64,000 nucleotides of DNA from Ricinus communis (taxonomy: Eukaryota; Streptophyta; Magnoliopsida; Malpighiales; Euphorbiaceae). The notes beneath the pieces are model-generated. The model was not told the DNA's origin and did no database searches. It saw only the letters and a program-made list of their open reading frames with translations. Positions 62,727-64,000 of this stretch are shown in pieces. The translations under genes and the position numbers were made by a program. The stretch is from assembly GCF_019578655.1 (NCBI RefSeq), contig NC_063260.1:3660501-3724500 (forward strand), in the 5' to 3' direction. Positions within the stretch are counted from its first letter, which is position 1. Each line of letters opens with the position of its first letter.

Positions 62727-63693
62727 ACTTGGTGGTAAGCTTAATTGCTGTATTGTATAGGACCCATGTTCAATATCTAGGTGCTGCAATTGCTTTATTG
62801 TCTAGGACCCATGTAAAATAAAAGACAATTACACATCAACTCATTGAAAATCAAAATTTTCTGATTGTCTAATTTTTAATTGTGCAAGTTTCTCATTATA
62901 TATATAACCTTTTACTAATACTTTATTTATTATCATATACAAACTTATTGTTTAAATATCATTTAGTTACAGTTTAACTATTAAATAGTTGACCTAATTA
63001 CTAATTAAATCCTGAATTTTATAATTTTATTTAATTATTTCAAATTTCTAAAACAATTACTTATGCTTTCAATGTATTTTTAAAAATATTTTTCGGTAAT
63101 AACTTTTGAAATATTATAATGAAAAACAAAATAACATGGTAAGTCAATTATGCTTACCAACATAAAATTTTAGTGAGTTAATAAAAAAGTTATTGCATTT
63201 AAATGTAAAATATATGAAAAACTGAGCATATATAAAAATTTTAATTGTCATATCATTAAATTTGGGATAAACTATTTTTACTGATTCATAACTATTATTT
63301 CTTTTAGTAAGTACGATTGACTTTCTATATTTTCTTTTTACTATAAAATTTTAGAAATTGTTATTTGAAAATATTTTAAAAATAAATTAAAAATAAATAT
63401 TTTAAAATAATTTAAAATAATTAGATAAAATTATTAAAAAGTATAAAATTCAGAATTTAATTTATAATTAGATATAAATAATTTATAATAATTAGGATAT
63501 ATAAACTTAGTGTCGGGAATGCATCATAAAATCAAAACAAAGAAGAAATTTAAATGTTTAATTATTTTATATGACATTTAAATATGTTTAAGATCAAATT
63601 ATTTATTAAGTTTGTAAAACATACAAAAATGTATGAAGTTTTATTCTCGATAAAAAAATTCTCAAAAAAAGTTAATAGACATTAATATAATTT
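62727..63693. other. AT-rich non-coding sequence
   Basis: A short duplication, taggacccatgt, occurs at 62758 and 62804 (46 bp apart). Otherwise there is nothing supportable. Confidence 0.35.
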
Positions 63694-64000
63694 ATTAGTT
63701 GTTTACCCACACGATTGTTATTATTATTGTTTTAAATTGTAAAATCTAATTGATAGATATTACTTAATAAATATTTTAATATTTAATATTAATTTTTAAA
63801 TTTTTTAAGAAATAATAGCAATAACTAATTTTAAATGTCTTTTATTTTTTAAAAATTTCAAAATTTTATTAATGCAATAATATAAAAATTATATATTAAT
63901 TAATTTTAATATTATATAAATTAATATATCAATTATATTGATATTACTATTTTTAAAGATTAAAAATTAATTTATTATTGAATATAATATTAAAAATATA
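63694..64000 (-). mobile_element. Helitron-like fragment, continues past the window edge
   Basis: Starts attagttgtttacccacacg, a decayed version of the tip at 47491 (TTAG replaces CTAG). From 63713 on it aligns directly with 46886-47165, with the landmarks tttaaatgtctttt and attttattaatgcaataata in the same order. This supports one dispersed family with at least two same-orientation copies in the window. Confidence 0.45.

Overview
The window is plant nuclear DNA, almost certainly from a eudicot. It is very AT-rich, carries spliced genes with GT-AG introns, microsatellites and abundant repeat remnants, and has no bacterial-style gene packing. The three recognisable proteins look like rosid proteins; a Euphorbiaceae-like source (castor bean or cassava group) is a guess from general protein similarity, not a proven assignment.

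Only three convincing protein-coding genes are present, all on the minus strand and far apart: (1) an armadillo-repeat protein of 385 aa in two exons (5431-7910); (2) a five-exon basic helix-loop-helix factor of the ROOT HAIR DEFECTIVE 6 / RSL class I clade, 327 aa (44262-45800); (3) a four-exon protein with two double-stranded-RNA-binding domains (DRB family), 309 aa (55749-57853). All internal splice junctions were located and each spliced frame closes exactly. Nothing suggests the three work in one pathway.

The rest is repeat-dominated. From left to right: a 5S-rRNA-like fragment and an interrupted protein-like frame (1-960); a 24-bp minisatellite (2090-2240); the ARM gene with GAAA and GA microsatellites in its 5' leader; a MITE-like element (9287-9948); two oppositely oriented copies of a 1.1-kb foldback element, the second nested in a larger foldback (14.2-17.5 kb); a possible gene remnant (21.9-22.9 kb); three copies of a moderately repeated AT-rich family (24.9-25.95, 27.95-30.17 and 51.4-52.35 kb), the middle one split by a 1,227-bp solo LTR with a 5-bp target duplication; a perfect 23-bp hairpin and a LINE RNase H-like remnant (34.2-35.1 kb); a MITE (40.46-40.78 kb); the bHLH gene; Helitron-like ends (46.86, 47.49 and 63.69 kb); a 45-bp x 4 tandem array (50.98-51.16 kb); the DRB gene with a duplicated 59-bp telo-box-bearing leader segment; a 2,886-bp solo LTR with a perfect TATTT target duplication and a GC-rich core (58199-61084); and a 396-bp MITE with a 10-bp target duplication (62331-62726).

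I see no CRISPR array, operon, tRNA gene or evident new molecular system. The most informative structures are the nested transposon insertions, the foldback pair and the short perfect hairpin.
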